A DNA stretch of 36,694 nucleotides from an uncultured Verrucomicrobia subdivision 3 bacterium (GTDB lineage: Bacteria > Verrucomicrobiota > Verrucomicrobiia > Limisphaerales > UBA11358). The stretch spans positions 1-36,694 of the forward strand of contig CAITTG010000031.1 of NCBI GenBank assembly GCA_903895255.1, written 5' to 3'. Of the stretch, positions 16,344 to 24,634 are shown piece by piece. The notes under the pieces were generated by a model. That model made no database searches and was not told the DNA's origin. It saw nothing but the letters and a program-made list of their open reading frames with translations. The position numbers and the translations under genes were made by a program. Within the stretch, counting starts at the first letter, position 1. Every line of letters begins with the position of its first letter.

Positions 16344-19300
16344 ATGAGCGTCCCGGAAAAGCATTTCAAAACGATCGACGGCTGCGAGGCGGCCGCCTAT
16401 GTGGCCTACCGTCTGAACGAGGCCATGGCCATCTACCCCATTACGCCTTCCTCGCCGATCGCTGAATGGTGTGATCAATGGTCCTCGGAGGGCAAAAAGA
16501 ATTTATGGGGGACGATCCCCGCGATTGTGGAAATGCAGAGCGAGGGCGGAGCTGTGGGCGCGGTTCATGGCATGCTCCAAACCGGTTCGATCAGCACCAC
16601 CTTCACGGCCTCCCAAGGGTTGCTGTTGATGATTCCGAACATGTTCAAAATCGCGGGTGAACTGCTGCCCACGGTGTTTCATGTGACGGCGCGCACCGTG
16701 GCCACCCATGCGCTCTCCATTTTCGGCGATCATGGTGACATCATGGCCTGTCGCGCCACGGGCTGGGGCATGCTCGGGGCCGCCTCGGTGCAAGAGACCA
16801 TGGATTTTGCCCTGATCTCTCAAATTTCCGCCTGGCGCTCCCGGCTGCCGTTTATTCATTTCTTCGACGGTTTCCGCACCTCCCACGAGGTGAGTAAAAT
16901 TGAACTGATTGATGAAGCTGTCATGCGCGCGCTGGTCGATGAGCAGCTTCTTGCCCGTCTCCGGGCCCGGGGGATGACGCCCGACCAGCCATCCTTGCGC
17001 GGGACCGCGCAAAATCCGGACGCCTTTTTCCAAGGCCGCGAGGCGGCCAATATCTTTTACGATTTGTGTCCGGACAAAGTGCAAACCGTCATGGACCAGT
17101 TTGCCGCGCTGACCGGCCGCAAATACAATTTGTTTGATTACGTGGGCGCCCCGGATGCCGAGCGGGTGATTGTGTTGATGGGCTCGGGTTGCGAAGCGGT
17201 GCATGAAACGGTTGAATATTTGGTGGCACGCGGCGAAAAAATCGGCGTGCTCAAAGTGCGCTTGTACCGGCCCTTTGATGCCCGCCGGTTTGTCGCCGCG
17301 CTGCCGGCCACCGTGAAGTTTTTAGCCGTGCTGGACCGCACCAAGGAACCCGGGGCCACGGGCGAGCCGCTGTATCAGGATTGTGTCACGGCCTTGATGG
17401 AAGAAATGGCCGCCGGGCGCACGCCGTTTACGCTGCCCCCGAAGGTGCTGGCCGGCCGCTACGGGCTGTCCTCCAAGGAATTCACCCCGGCCATGATCAA
17501 GGCCGTTTACGACAATCTGGCCGCCGCCATTCCCAAAAATCACTTCACCGTGGGCATCAACGATGACGTGTCCCACACCAGCCTGACTTGCGATGCCAGC
17601 TTTTCGACAGAGCCGGCCCGGGTGGTGCGCGCGCTGTTTTACGGGCTCGGCGCGGATGGCACGGTGGGGGCCAATAAAAATTCCATCAAGATCATCGGCG
17701 AGGAGACCGACAATTACGCGCAGGGTTATTTTGTTTACGACTCCAAGAAGTCCGGCTCCATGACTGTGTCCCATTTGCGCTTCGGGCCGGAGCCGATCCG
17801 GTCAAGCTATCTGGTGACGAGCGCGAATTTTATCGCGTGCCACCAGCCCGGCTTTTTGGAACGCTACGACATGCTGCGCAGCCTTGTTGCCGGCGGCACC
17901 TTCCTGCTAAACACGCCGCGCCCGGTCGCGGAAATATGGTCCAGCCTGCCGAGCCCGGTGCAGGTGGCATTGCAGGCAAAGCGCGCGAAGTTTTACATCA
18001 TCGACGCCACGCAAGTGGCGCGCGACAGCGGCATGGGCGGGCGGATCAACACGGTCATGCAGGTCTGCTTCTTCGCACTCTCCGGCGTGCTGCCCAAGGC
18101 CGAGGCGATTGCCGCGATCAAGCAATCGATCAAAAAAACCTACGGCAAAAAAGGCGAGGAAGTGGTGCGCATGAATTTGCAGGCGGTGGACAACACACTG
18201 GCGCATTTGCACGAGGTCGCGTTCGCGGATCGCCAGCTCAACGGCACCGGGCCCCTGCTCCCGCCCATCTCGCCCGAGGCCCCGGAATTTATCCGGCAGG
18301 TGCTGGGCACCCTGGCTGCCGGCGACGGGGACGAGCTCCCGGTCAGCGCGTTTCCGAATGACGGCACGTTTCCCACCGGCACCGCGCAGTATGAAAAACG
18401 CAATCTGGCGCTGCAAATCCCCGTCTGGGATGAGAAGCTTTGCATCCAATGCCTGAAATGTGTGGCGATTTGTCCGCATGCGACCATCCGCGCCAAAATT
18501 TACGAGCCCGACCGGATGACGGGCGCGCCGGAAACTTTCAAATCGGTGGCCTCCCGCTCCCCGGAATGGAAGGGCCAGCAGTTTTCCCTGCAAGTCGCGG
18601 CCGAGGATTGCACCGGCTGCGCGCTTTGCGTGGATGTGTGCCCGGCCAAAAACAAGACCGAGGTCAAGCTGCGGGCCATCAACATGCGGCCGCAGCTGCC
18701 GCTGGTGGCCGCCGAGCGCGCCAACTGGAACTTTTTTCTCACGCTGCCCGAGGTGGACCGTCGCAAGGTGAGGACCACACAACTGCGCTCCCAGCAACTG
18801 ATGCGGCCGCTATTCGAATTCAGCGGGGCCTGCGCGGGTTGCGGCGAAACGCCGTATATCAAAATGTTAACGCAGTTGTTTGGCGACCGCGCCGTCATTG
18901 CCAACGCCACCGGCTGTTCCTCCATTTACGGCGGCAACCTGCCAACCACGCCGTATTGCAAAAATGCGGAGGGGCGCGGGCCAACCTGGTGCAATTCGCT
19001 CTTCGAGGACAACGCTGAATTCGGGCTGGGCTTCCGCGTGTCCCTGGACAAGCAGCGGGATTTTGCCAGCGAACTGTTGCAGCGCCTGGCCCCGGGACTG
19101 GGCGACAGCCTGGTGGAAGGCATTCTCCACGCCAATCAAACCGACGAAGCCGGCATCTATGAGCAACGCGAACGCGTGGCCGCACTCAAGGTCAAGCTGG
19201 GCCGGCTGGAAACGCCGACGGCAAAATTGCTGCTGTCGCTCGCGGATCAACTGGTTAAAAAGAGTGTCTGGATTCTGGGCGGCGACGGCTGGGCCTACGA

Positions 19301-19967
19301 CATTGGTTACGGCGGCCTGGACCACGTCCTCGCCAGCGGCCGGGATGTGAATGTGCTGGTGATGGACACCGAGGTTTATTCGAACACCGGCGGTCAGATG
19401 TCCAAATCCACGCCCCGGGGTGCCGTGGCCAAATTTGCCGCGGGCGGCAAGCCGGCGGGCAAAAAAGATCTGGGCCTGATTGCCATGAGCTACGGCAATA
19501 TCTACGTGGCCAGTGTCGCGCTCGGGGCGAAGGACGAGCAGACCTTGAAGGCTTTTGTGGAAGCTGAGTCCTATCCCGGCCCGTCACTCATTATTGCCTA
19601 TAGCCACTGCATTGCCCATGGCATCGCCACCGACTTGGGCGTGGGCGCCCGCCAGCAAAAGCTCGCCGTCGATGCCGGTCACTGGCTTCTGTACCGTTAC
19701 GATCCCCGGCGGACCGAGCGGGGCGAAAATCCGCTGCAATTGGATTCCCCCGTCGCCAAGCTGAAGGTGCAGGATTTTTTCCTGTCCGAAAACCGGTTTA
19801 AAATGCTCACCAAGAGCAAACCCGAGGACGCCAAGCGGTTCTTCGCGCAAGACCAGGCGGACTCGGACAAACGTTGGAAATTCTACCAGTTTCTGGCTGG
19901 CCGTGAGCTCGTGCCCGCCGCGCCAGTGGCCCCGGCAGCCGCGCCCGCAACCCCGGTGACCCTGTAA
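16344..19967 (+). CDS. nifJ: Pyruvate:ferredoxin (flavodoxin) oxidoreductase, single chain
   Basis: PFOR oxidises pyruvate with CoA to acetyl-CoA and CO2, reducing ferredoxin or flavodoxin. It is a full-length homodimer-type chain of 1207 residues. Domain I starts AAYVAYRLNEAMAIYPITPS and includes GTIPAIVEMQSEGGAVGAVHG. A ferredoxin-like domain has two [4Fe-4S] motifs, CIQCLKCVAICP (C700, 703, 706, 710) and CTGCALCVDVCP (C756, 759, 762, 766). The TPP domain has ACAGCGETPY (C830, C833), NATGCSS (C858), GGDGWAYDIGYGGLDH, and C1089 in SHCIAHGI, giving the third cluster's ligands. The last ~15 residues are an Ala/Pro-rich tail. The ATG at 16344 is 2 bases after the ACD stop, so the two are cotranscribed. 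Reduced ferredoxin could feed H2 production or other low-potential reactions. The nitrogen-fixation role implied by the name is not suggested here. Confidence 0.96.
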   Translation: MSVPEKHFKTIDGCEAAAYVAYRLNEAMAIYPITPSSPIAEWCDQWSSEGKKNLWGTIPAIVEMQSEGGAVGAVHGMLQTGSISTTFTASQGLLLMIPNMFKIAGELLPTVFHVTARTVATHALSIFGDHGDIMACRATGWGMLGAASVQETMDFALISQISAWRSRLPFIHFFDGFRTSHEVSKIELIDEAVMRALVDEQLLARLRARGMTPDQPSLRGTAQNPDAFFQGREAANIFYDLCPDKVQTVMDQFAALTGRKYNLFDYVGAPDAERVIVLMGSGCEAVHETVEYLVARGEKIGVLKVRLYRPFDARRFVAALPATVKFLAVLDRTKEPGATGEPLYQDCVTALMEEMAAGRTPFTLPPKVLAGRYGLSSKEFTPAMIKAVYDNLAAAIPKNHFTVGINDDVSHTSLTCDASFSTEPARVVRALFYGLGADGTVGANKNSIKIIGEETDNYAQGYFVYDSKKSGSMTVSHLRFGPEPIRSSYLVTSANFIACHQPGFLERYDMLRSLVAGGTFLLNTPRPVAEIWSSLPSPVQVALQAKRAKFYIIDATQVARDSGMGGRINTVMQVCFFALSGVLPKAEAIAAIKQSIKKTYGKKGEEVVRMNLQAVDNTLAHLHEVAFADRQLNGTGPLLPPISPEAPEFIRQVLGTLAAGDGDELPVSAFPNDGTFPTGTAQYEKRNLALQIPVWDEKLCIQCLKCVAICPHATIRAKIYEPDRMTGAPETFKSVASRSPEWKGQQFSLQVAAEDCTGCALCVDVCPAKNKTEVKLRAINMRPQLPLVAAERANWNFFLTLPEVDRRKVRTTQLRSQQLMRPLFEFSGACAGCGETPYIKMLTQLFGDRAVIANATGCSSIYGGNLPTTPYCKNAEGRGPTWCNSLFEDNAEFGLGFRVSLDKQRDFASELLQRLAPGLGDSLVEGILHANQTDEAGIYEQRERVAALKVKLGRLETPTAKLLLSLADQLVKKSVWILGGDGWAYDIGYGGLDHVLASGRDVNVLVMDTEVYSNTGGQMSKSTPRGAVAKFAAGGKPAGKKDLGLIAMSYGNIYVASVALGAKDEQTLKAFVEAESYPGPSLIIAYSHCIAHGIATDLGVGARQQKLAVDAGHWLLYRYDPRRTERGENPLQLDSPVAKLKVQDFFLSENRFKMLTKSKPEDAKRFFAQDQADSDKRWKFYQFLAGRELVPAAPVAPAAAPATPVTL

Positions 19968-19991
19968 CCAACAACAACCCAAATTCATTTT

Positions 19992-20993
19992 ATGGACCTT
20001 AAAACGCAGTACCTTGGGCTGAATCTTCGCACCCCGCTGGTGGCCGCCGCCTCGCCGTTGTCGGAGGAGTTGGACAGCATCCGGCTGATGGAAGACTCGG
20101 GGGCGAGTGCCGTGGTGCTCTATTCCCTGTTTGAGGAGCAGTTGCAACAGGACCGGCTGGAATTGCACCACAAACTGGAGCAGGGTACGGAAAGTTATCC
20201 CGAGGCACTCAGTTATTTTCCCGAAGCTGTGGACTATAATTTGGGGCCGGAGGATTACCTCAAGCACATCGCCAAGGCCAGGGCTGCAGTGCATATTCCC
20301 ATCATTGCCAGTCTTAATGCCTCCACACCCGGCGGTTGGACCAAATATGCCGCGCTCATCCAGGAGGCCGGCGCGGCGGCACTGGAATTAAATATTTACA
20401 GCATCCCCACCGACCTGCACCAGTCCGGCGCCGAAGTGGAGCAAAACTGCCTGGACATCCTTAAGGCAGTTAAAGCGGAGGTCTCCATTCCCGTGTCTGT
20501 CAAAGTCAGCCCGTTCTTCTCGAACTTTTCCAACATGGCGTACCGCTTCCAAGAGGCGGGGGCGGACGGCTTGGTGCTGTTCAACCGATTTTACCAGCCA
20601 GACCTGGACCTGGAGTCGCTCGAGCCCCGCCCGAATATTTTGTTAAGCACGCCCATGGCCATGCGCCTGCCCTTGCGCTGGCTGGCGATTCTCTCCGGCC
20701 AGCTCCATTTGAGCCTCGCCGCCTCCAGCGGCATCCACCGGTCATCCGACGCGCTGAAAATGCTGATGGTGGGGGCCGATGTGACCATGCTGTGCTCCGT
20801 GCTGATCCGGCATGGCGTGCGGCAATTCAGTGTCATCGAACGCGAAATGGTCAACTGGTTGGAAGAGCACGAGTACGCCTCCATTCACGAACTCAAAGGC
20901 AGCCTGAGCCAGAAAAATTGTCCCGATCCGGGCGCCTACGAACGGGCCCAGTACATGCGGGCCATCTCCAGCTATTACGTCTCCCCGGCGTGA
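19992..20993 (+). CDS. Dihydroorotate-dehydrogenase-like flavoprotein
   Basis: This is a TIM-barrel FMN protein of 333 residues, similar to class 1 dihydroorotate dehydrogenases (PyrD): MDLKTQYLGLNLRTPLVAAASPL, PIIASLNASTPGGW, PVSVKVSPF, and the FMN-phosphate region ASSGIHRSSDALKMLMVGADVTMLCS. The active-site loop differs from true PyrD: where PyrDA has NLSCPN, this protein has NIYSIP, so the Cys position is Ser and the Asn is lost. The following T-N region reads FNRF. I therefore doubt that it makes orotate. It lies 24 bases after the pyruvate oxidoreductase gene in the same orientation. 'DHOD-like' genes next to nifJ are, as I recall, a recurrent arrangement in anaerobes, which suggests an electron-transfer or accessory role for it. 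That role is an inference. Confidence 0.85.
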   Translation: MDLKTQYLGLNLRTPLVAAASPLSEELDSIRLMEDSGASAVVLYSLFEEQLQQDRLELHHKLEQGTESYPEALSYFPEAVDYNLGPEDYLKHIAKARAAVHIPIIASLNASTPGGWTKYAALIQEAGAAALELNIYSIPTDLHQSGAEVEQNCLDILKAVKAEVSIPVSVKVSPFFSNFSNMAYRFQEAGADGLVLFNRFYQPDLDLESLEPRPNILLSTPMAMRLPLRWLAILSGQLHLSLAASSGIHRSSDALKMLMVGADVTMLCSVLIRHGVRQFSVIEREMVNWLEEHEYASIHELKGSLSQKNCPDPGAYERAQYMRAISSYYVSPA

Positions 20994-21221
20994 GGCTCCA
21001 GTTCAAGTCACTCGGCAATCGCATCGGAGCTATTCCGCAGCTTGTCCAGGCATCATTCCCTCGGGATGCGGTTGGTTGAAGGGCTTGTCAATGGTGATGA
21101 CATGGAGAATCCAGCCCGGTGATATTCCTGGCGCAGCCTTTAATGTCAGCGCCTCTCGCTGAAGCGGGTGGGAACCTGTGGTTGAGCAATCAACGTAAGA
21201 ATTACTTTCAGCGAAAGGTGG

Positions 21222-22136
21222 TCAAAACACCTCCGCCTTCAAACCCGCGACATTGCGCACGGTTTGGGCGATGAAGGACAGGGTCTTGAGTGGCAAATGG
21301 CCGCAGTCATTTTGGGAGACCGGCCGGGTGGCCGAATAGATTTGCACCACGGAAATGTGCGCGCCGGCGTTCTTTAATTCCTTCAGGCGCTCGGCATATT
21401 GCCGGATCTCTCCGTAGGCCGGCTCCTCGCCATCCACCACGGCAAAAAGGCTTTGAATCACCACCGGCCGCTGGCGGGCCAGGGAAAGGATGTTCGCCAG
21501 GGTTTGTTCCAACCGCAATTGGGGTCGGTTCACCCGGTCCAAAAATTCCTGCGTGCCACCGTCCAGCTTCAACCAGATTTCATCCGACTTGGTAAAATGC
21601 TCCAATCCCGCCTGCACGGCTGGCTGGTCGAGCCCGGAACCATTGGTGATCAGCACCATTTTAAAAAAAGGAAAACCACCCAGCGCGCGGACCCCGATGG
21701 CGGCCTCCACGACCCCGGCAAAATTCGGTGCCAGCGTCGGTTCGCCATCACCGCTCAGGGCAACGTGCCGCAATTGTAGCAATTCCGCCGGCAGGGCCCG
21801 GAAGGCGGGCAATTCCCGCAGGCGTCCCTGTTGCACAAAGGCAATGGTCCGGCGCAACTCCACCGTCATGGCCTCCACGTTCATGCTGGTGGCCGCGGTG
21901 GCCTGGCGGCGGTCCACCTCGCAGTAAACACAGTCGAAGTTGCAGTATTTATCCGGATTAACGTTGATGCCGAGCGAAAGGCCCCGGGCGCGGGAGGAAA
22001 TAACCGCGTAAACGTAGTGGTTGTTGAGAAAGTCGCGCGGGCGCCCGAAGGCGGTTTCACGCGGTGGCGCGGCAGCGCGGCGCTTGGGTTCCGCGCGCTC
22101 ACCGGTCGCTGATGCTTTCTCATTAATCGCTTCCAC
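21222..22136 (-). CDS. Radical SAM protein (COG0731-like)
   Basis: This is a radical S-adenosylmethionine enzyme. The CxxxCxxC motif is KYCNFDCVYCEVD (C65, C69, C72), with LSGDGEPTLAPNF as the SAM-contacting glycine-rich segment and FKMVLITNGSGLD and DEIWLKLDGGTQEFLDRVNRP as later barrel strands. The layout matches the COG0731 Fe-S oxidoreductase group (wyosine-synthase-like), whose substrates are mostly unknown. The start is GTG (22134-22136), since no ATG lies between the in-frame boundary and the domain. The first ~30 residues are a charged, Ala/Arg-rich tail. It is the last gene of the minus-strand block, 98 bases after hypE, and could be read through from the hyp operon. A role in hydrogenase maturation is possible but not shown. 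It is not a Hyd-type (HydE/HydG) protein by motif. Confidence 0.88.
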   Translation of the reverse strand: MEAINEKASATGERAEPKRRAAAPPRETAFGRPRDFLNNHYVYAVISSRARGLSLGINVNPDKYCNFDCVYCEVDRRQATAATSMNVEAMTVELRRTIAFVQQGRLRELPAFRALPAELLQLRHVALSGDGEPTLAPNFAGVVEAAIGVRALGGFPFFKMVLITNGSGLDQPAVQAGLEHFTKSDEIWLKLDGGTQEFLDRVNRPQLRLEQTLANILSLARQRPVVIQSLFAVVDGEEPAYGEIRQYAERLKELKNAGAHISVVQIYSATRPVSQNDCGHLPLKTLSFIAQTVRNVAGLKAEVF

Positions 22137-22165
22137 AAATTACAACAACACCCTATCCCGGGCTT

Positions 22166-22194
22166 TGATTTTGTTCCACACCTTGCTTGTCAAA
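22166..22194 (-). promoter_or_regulatory. Possible promoter of the radical SAM gene
   Basis: On the minus strand, TTGACA (22189-22194) is a perfect -35 hexamer, followed after 17 bases by AAATCA (22166-22171) as a weak -10, 29 bases before the GTG start. The -10 match is poor, and sigma-factor preferences in this lineage are not known to me. Read as a weak candidate for a promoter inside the hypE-radical SAM gap. Confidence 0.25.
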
Positions 22195-22234
22195 CAAAAG
22201 CCAGATTTTGTCCGGTCTTTTTTTGCGGGCGGAC

Positions 22235-23281
22235 TCAGCAAATCCGGGGCAGTTGTTCGCCACTGGCCAGGTCCAGAATCCGCCGCGCCCCGATGGCGCT
22301 TTTCAAAAACACATTCGTCCCGCCTTCGCTGGTGACGTGCCCGATGATCCCGGCCTCCGGCCACTGGGCGCGCATGATTTCCAAGGCCCGGCCCGCGTCG
22401 GCGGGGGCCACAAACGCCGCGAACCGCCCTTCGCAGGCGGACTGAAACGGATCCAGTCCCAGCAGCTCGCAGGCCGCGTGCACCTCCTCCCGCACAGGAA
22501 TTAATTTTTCCTCCACCTGCACCGTCAGCCGGGCGGCCTCTGCAATTTCATGCAGGGCGCTGGTGAGTCCGCCCCGGGTCAAATCCCGCAGGCAGTGAAT
22601 TTCGATGCCCGCCGCCAGCAATGCCTGCACCGTTTCATGCACGGGCGCGGAATCACTCTCAATCTGACCGTCAAACGCCAGTCCCTCGCGCATCGCCATG
22701 ATCGCCATGCCATGACGGCCCACGTCGCCATTCACGAGGATGACATCGCCCGCGCGCACCCCGGCCGGCGCGATGACTTGCTCGTGCGCCACCACTCCCA
22801 CGCCGGCGGTGTTGATGAACACCCCATCCCCTTTCCCCCGGTCCACCACCTTGGTGTCGCCGGTGATGATCTGCACCCCGCAGCGCCGCGCCGCGTCCCG
22901 CATGGAGCAGACGACGCGCCAGAGCGTTTCCATCGGCAAACCCTCCTCCAGAATGAAGGCGCTGCTGAGATACAAGGGCCGCGCGCCGGCCATGGCCAAA
23001 TCGTTGACGGTGCCATGCACCGCTATGGAACCAATGTCGCCGCCGGGAAAAAACAGCGGCCGCACCACGTACGAATCCGTCGTGAAGGCCATCCGCCGGC
23101 CGGGCAGATCGACCACCGCCGCATCATGGTGGGTGTCCAGCAGGGGATTGCTGAACGCCGCCAGAAACATGCGGTTGATGAGCTGGTGCATCAGCCGGCC
23201 GCCGCCGCCGTGCGCGAGCAGCACCTGGGGATATTGCGTGAGTGGCACCGGACAGGTGACATTGAAATTCAAGGCATTCAT
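22235..23281 (-). CDS. hypE: Hydrogenase maturation protein HypE
   Basis: HypE dehydrates the carbamoyl group received from HypF to a thiocyanate on its C-terminal Cys and delivers CN to the Fe of the [NiFe] site with HypCD. The protein has the AIR-synthase (PurM-like) fold markers [81 protein letters not shown] and [17 protein letters not shown]. It ends in LPRIC, with the essential Cys as the last residue, so it looks functional. At 348 residues it is typical. The ATG at 23279-23281 directly abuts the hypD stop. It is the last hyp gene of the hypF-C-D-E run. Confidence 0.97.
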   Translation of the reverse strand: MNALNFNVTCPVPLTQYPQVLLAHGGGGRLMHQLINRMFLAAFSNPLLDTHHDAAVVDLPGRRMAFTTDSYVVRPLFFPGGDIGSIAVHGTVNDLAMAGARPLYLSSAFILEEGLPMETLWRVVCSMRDAARRCGVQIITGDTKVVDRGKGDGVFINTAGVGVVAHEQVIAPAGVRAGDVILVNGDVGRHGMAIMAMREGLAFDGQIESDSAPVHETVQALLAAGIEIHCLRDLTRGGLTSALHEIAEAARLTVQVEEKLIPVREEVHAACELLGLDPFQSACEGRFAAFVAPADAGRALEIMRAQWPEAGIIGHVTSEGGTNVFLKSAIGARRILDLASGEQLPRIC

Positions 23282-24379
23282 TCAGGCGGCGGGTTGCAAC
23301 CGGCGATAACGGTAGTAAGCGGCGCAGGCTCCCTCGCTGGAGACCATCGTGGCGCCCAGGGGATGCTCCGGGTGACATTTCGTGCCAAAGGCCGGGCATT
23401 CATTGGGTTTTAGACGGCCCTGCAAAACCAGGCCGCTCTGGCAGTCGGGGGATTCCTCCACGCGCCGGCCAGCCACGCCGAATTTTTTCTCGGCATCGTG
23501 AGCGGCATAGGTCGCGCGCAGTCCCAGCCCACTCCGCGGGATTTCCCCGACCCCGCGCCATTTGCGGGGCACGACCTGGAAGACCTCGCGGAGCAAAGCC
23601 TGGGCCGGTCCATTGCCCTCGCGCCGCACCGCCCGGGTGTATTGATTTTCCACTTCCGCCCGGCCGGATTCGAGTTGCTGCACCGTCATCAACACCCCTT
23701 GCAAAATATCCATCGGCTCAAACCCCGTGACCACGATTGGCACCCGGTACTGTTTCGCCAGCGGAAAATATTCCTCATAGCCCATCACCGCGCAGACATG
23801 TCCGGCCGCCAGAAAACCCTGGATGCGACAGTCGGGCATTGACAACAGCGCGGACATGGCGGGCGGCACCAGCACGTGCGAGACGAGCAGGGAAAAGTTA
23901 GTCAGCCGCTTTTGAGCGGCTTGATAAACCGCCATCGCCGTGGCAGGCGCGGTCGTTTCAAAACCCACCCCAAAAAACACCACCTCGCGGCCGGGATTTT
24001 CCGCCGCGATTTTCAATGCGTCCAGCGGCGAATAAACCATCCGCACATCCCCGCCACCGGCCTTTACGGAGAGCAAATCCGTACGGCTGCCCGGCACGCG
24101 CAGCATGTCCCCGAACGAGGTGAAAATCACTTCCGGGCGCGCCGCAATCTCCAGTGCCTGGTCAATGATTTCCAGCGGCGTGACACACACCGGGCAGCCC
24201 GGACCGTGGATGAGAGTAAGCGCGGGCGGCAGTAGCTCATCGATGCCGAACTTCACAATCGCGTGCGTCTGGCCGCCGCAAATTTCCATGAGCGTCCAGG
24301 GCCGTGTGGTGACGCGTTGAATCTCCCGCGCCAGCTGCCGGGCGAGGTCCGCGTCGCGGTATTCATCGAGGAATTTCAA
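23282..24379 (-). CDS. hypD: Hydrogenase maturation protein HypD
   Basis: HypD is the Fe-S scaffold that, with HypC, assembles the Fe(CN)2CO moiety of [NiFe] hydrogenases. Signatures are [16 protein letters not shown] (C34), [11 protein letters not shown] (C62, C65), [24 protein letters not shown], and [17 protein letters not shown]. The C-terminal [4Fe-4S] region is present ([45 protein letters not shown]). At 365 residues it is of normal length. Its ATG (24377-24379) overlaps the hypC stop by a few bases (ATGA), the usual translational coupling of hypC and hypD. Confidence 0.97.
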   Translation of the reverse strand: MKFLDEYRDADLARQLAREIQRVTTRPWTLMEICGGQTHAIVKFGIDELLPPALTLIHGPGCPVCVTPLEIIDQALEIAARPEVIFTSFGDMLRVPGSRTDLLSVKAGGGDVRMVYSPLDALKIAAENPGREVVFFGVGFETTAPATAMAVYQAAQKRLTNFSLLVSHVLVPPAMSALLSMPDCRIQGFLAAGHVCAVMGYEEYFPLAKQYRVPIVVTGFEPMDILQGVLMTVQQLESGRAEVENQYTRAVRREGNGPAQALLREVFQVVPRKWRGVGEIPRSGLGLRATYAAHDAEKKFGVAGRRVEESPDCQSGLVLQGRLKPNECPAFGTKCHPEHPLGATMVSSEGACAAYYRYRRLQPAA

Positions 24380-24630
24380 GCGCTGCCCTCCTTTAATTCA
24401 TCCAGCCCCTCCATTTGCTTTAAATAGTCAAACACCTGGTGCGCCTCCGCCTCGTCCACCCGGCTGAGCGCGAAGCCCACGTGCACAATGACATAATCCC
24501 CCACCATCGCCTCGGGCACGTAGGCGAGGCTGGCACTTTTGAGCACCCCGCCAAAATTAATCTTGCCCGTGCGTTCCAGGGGGTCTTCACCGCTGATTTC
24601 CATGATTTTTCCGGGAATGGCGAGGCACAT
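24376..24630 (-). CDS. hypC: Hydrogenase maturation chaperone HypC
   Basis: HypC is a small chaperone (84 residues) that carries the Fe(CN)2CO unit from HypD to the hydrogenase large subunit, here presumably HoxH. The start [12 protein letters not shown] has the invariant Cys2 after Met1. [27 protein letters not shown] is the typical beta-barrel plus C-terminal helix region. The true start is the ATG at 24628-24630: a longer in-frame reading begins inside hypF and lacks HypC character, and Cys2 must be exposed after removal of Met1. It lies 4 bases after the hypF stop and overlaps hypD. Confidence 0.96.
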   Translation of the reverse strand: MCLAIPGKIMEISGEDPLERTGKINFGGVLKSASLAYVPEAMVGDYVIVHVGFALSRVDEAEAHQVFDYLKQMEGLDELKEGSA

Positions 24631-24634
24631 AATA

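Noticed and set aside
21205..21217. CTTTC-AGC-GAAAG hairpin as terminator after the radical SAM gene
   Set aside because: The stem is only 5 bp, not GC-rich, and has no T-tract; too weak to call a terminator.
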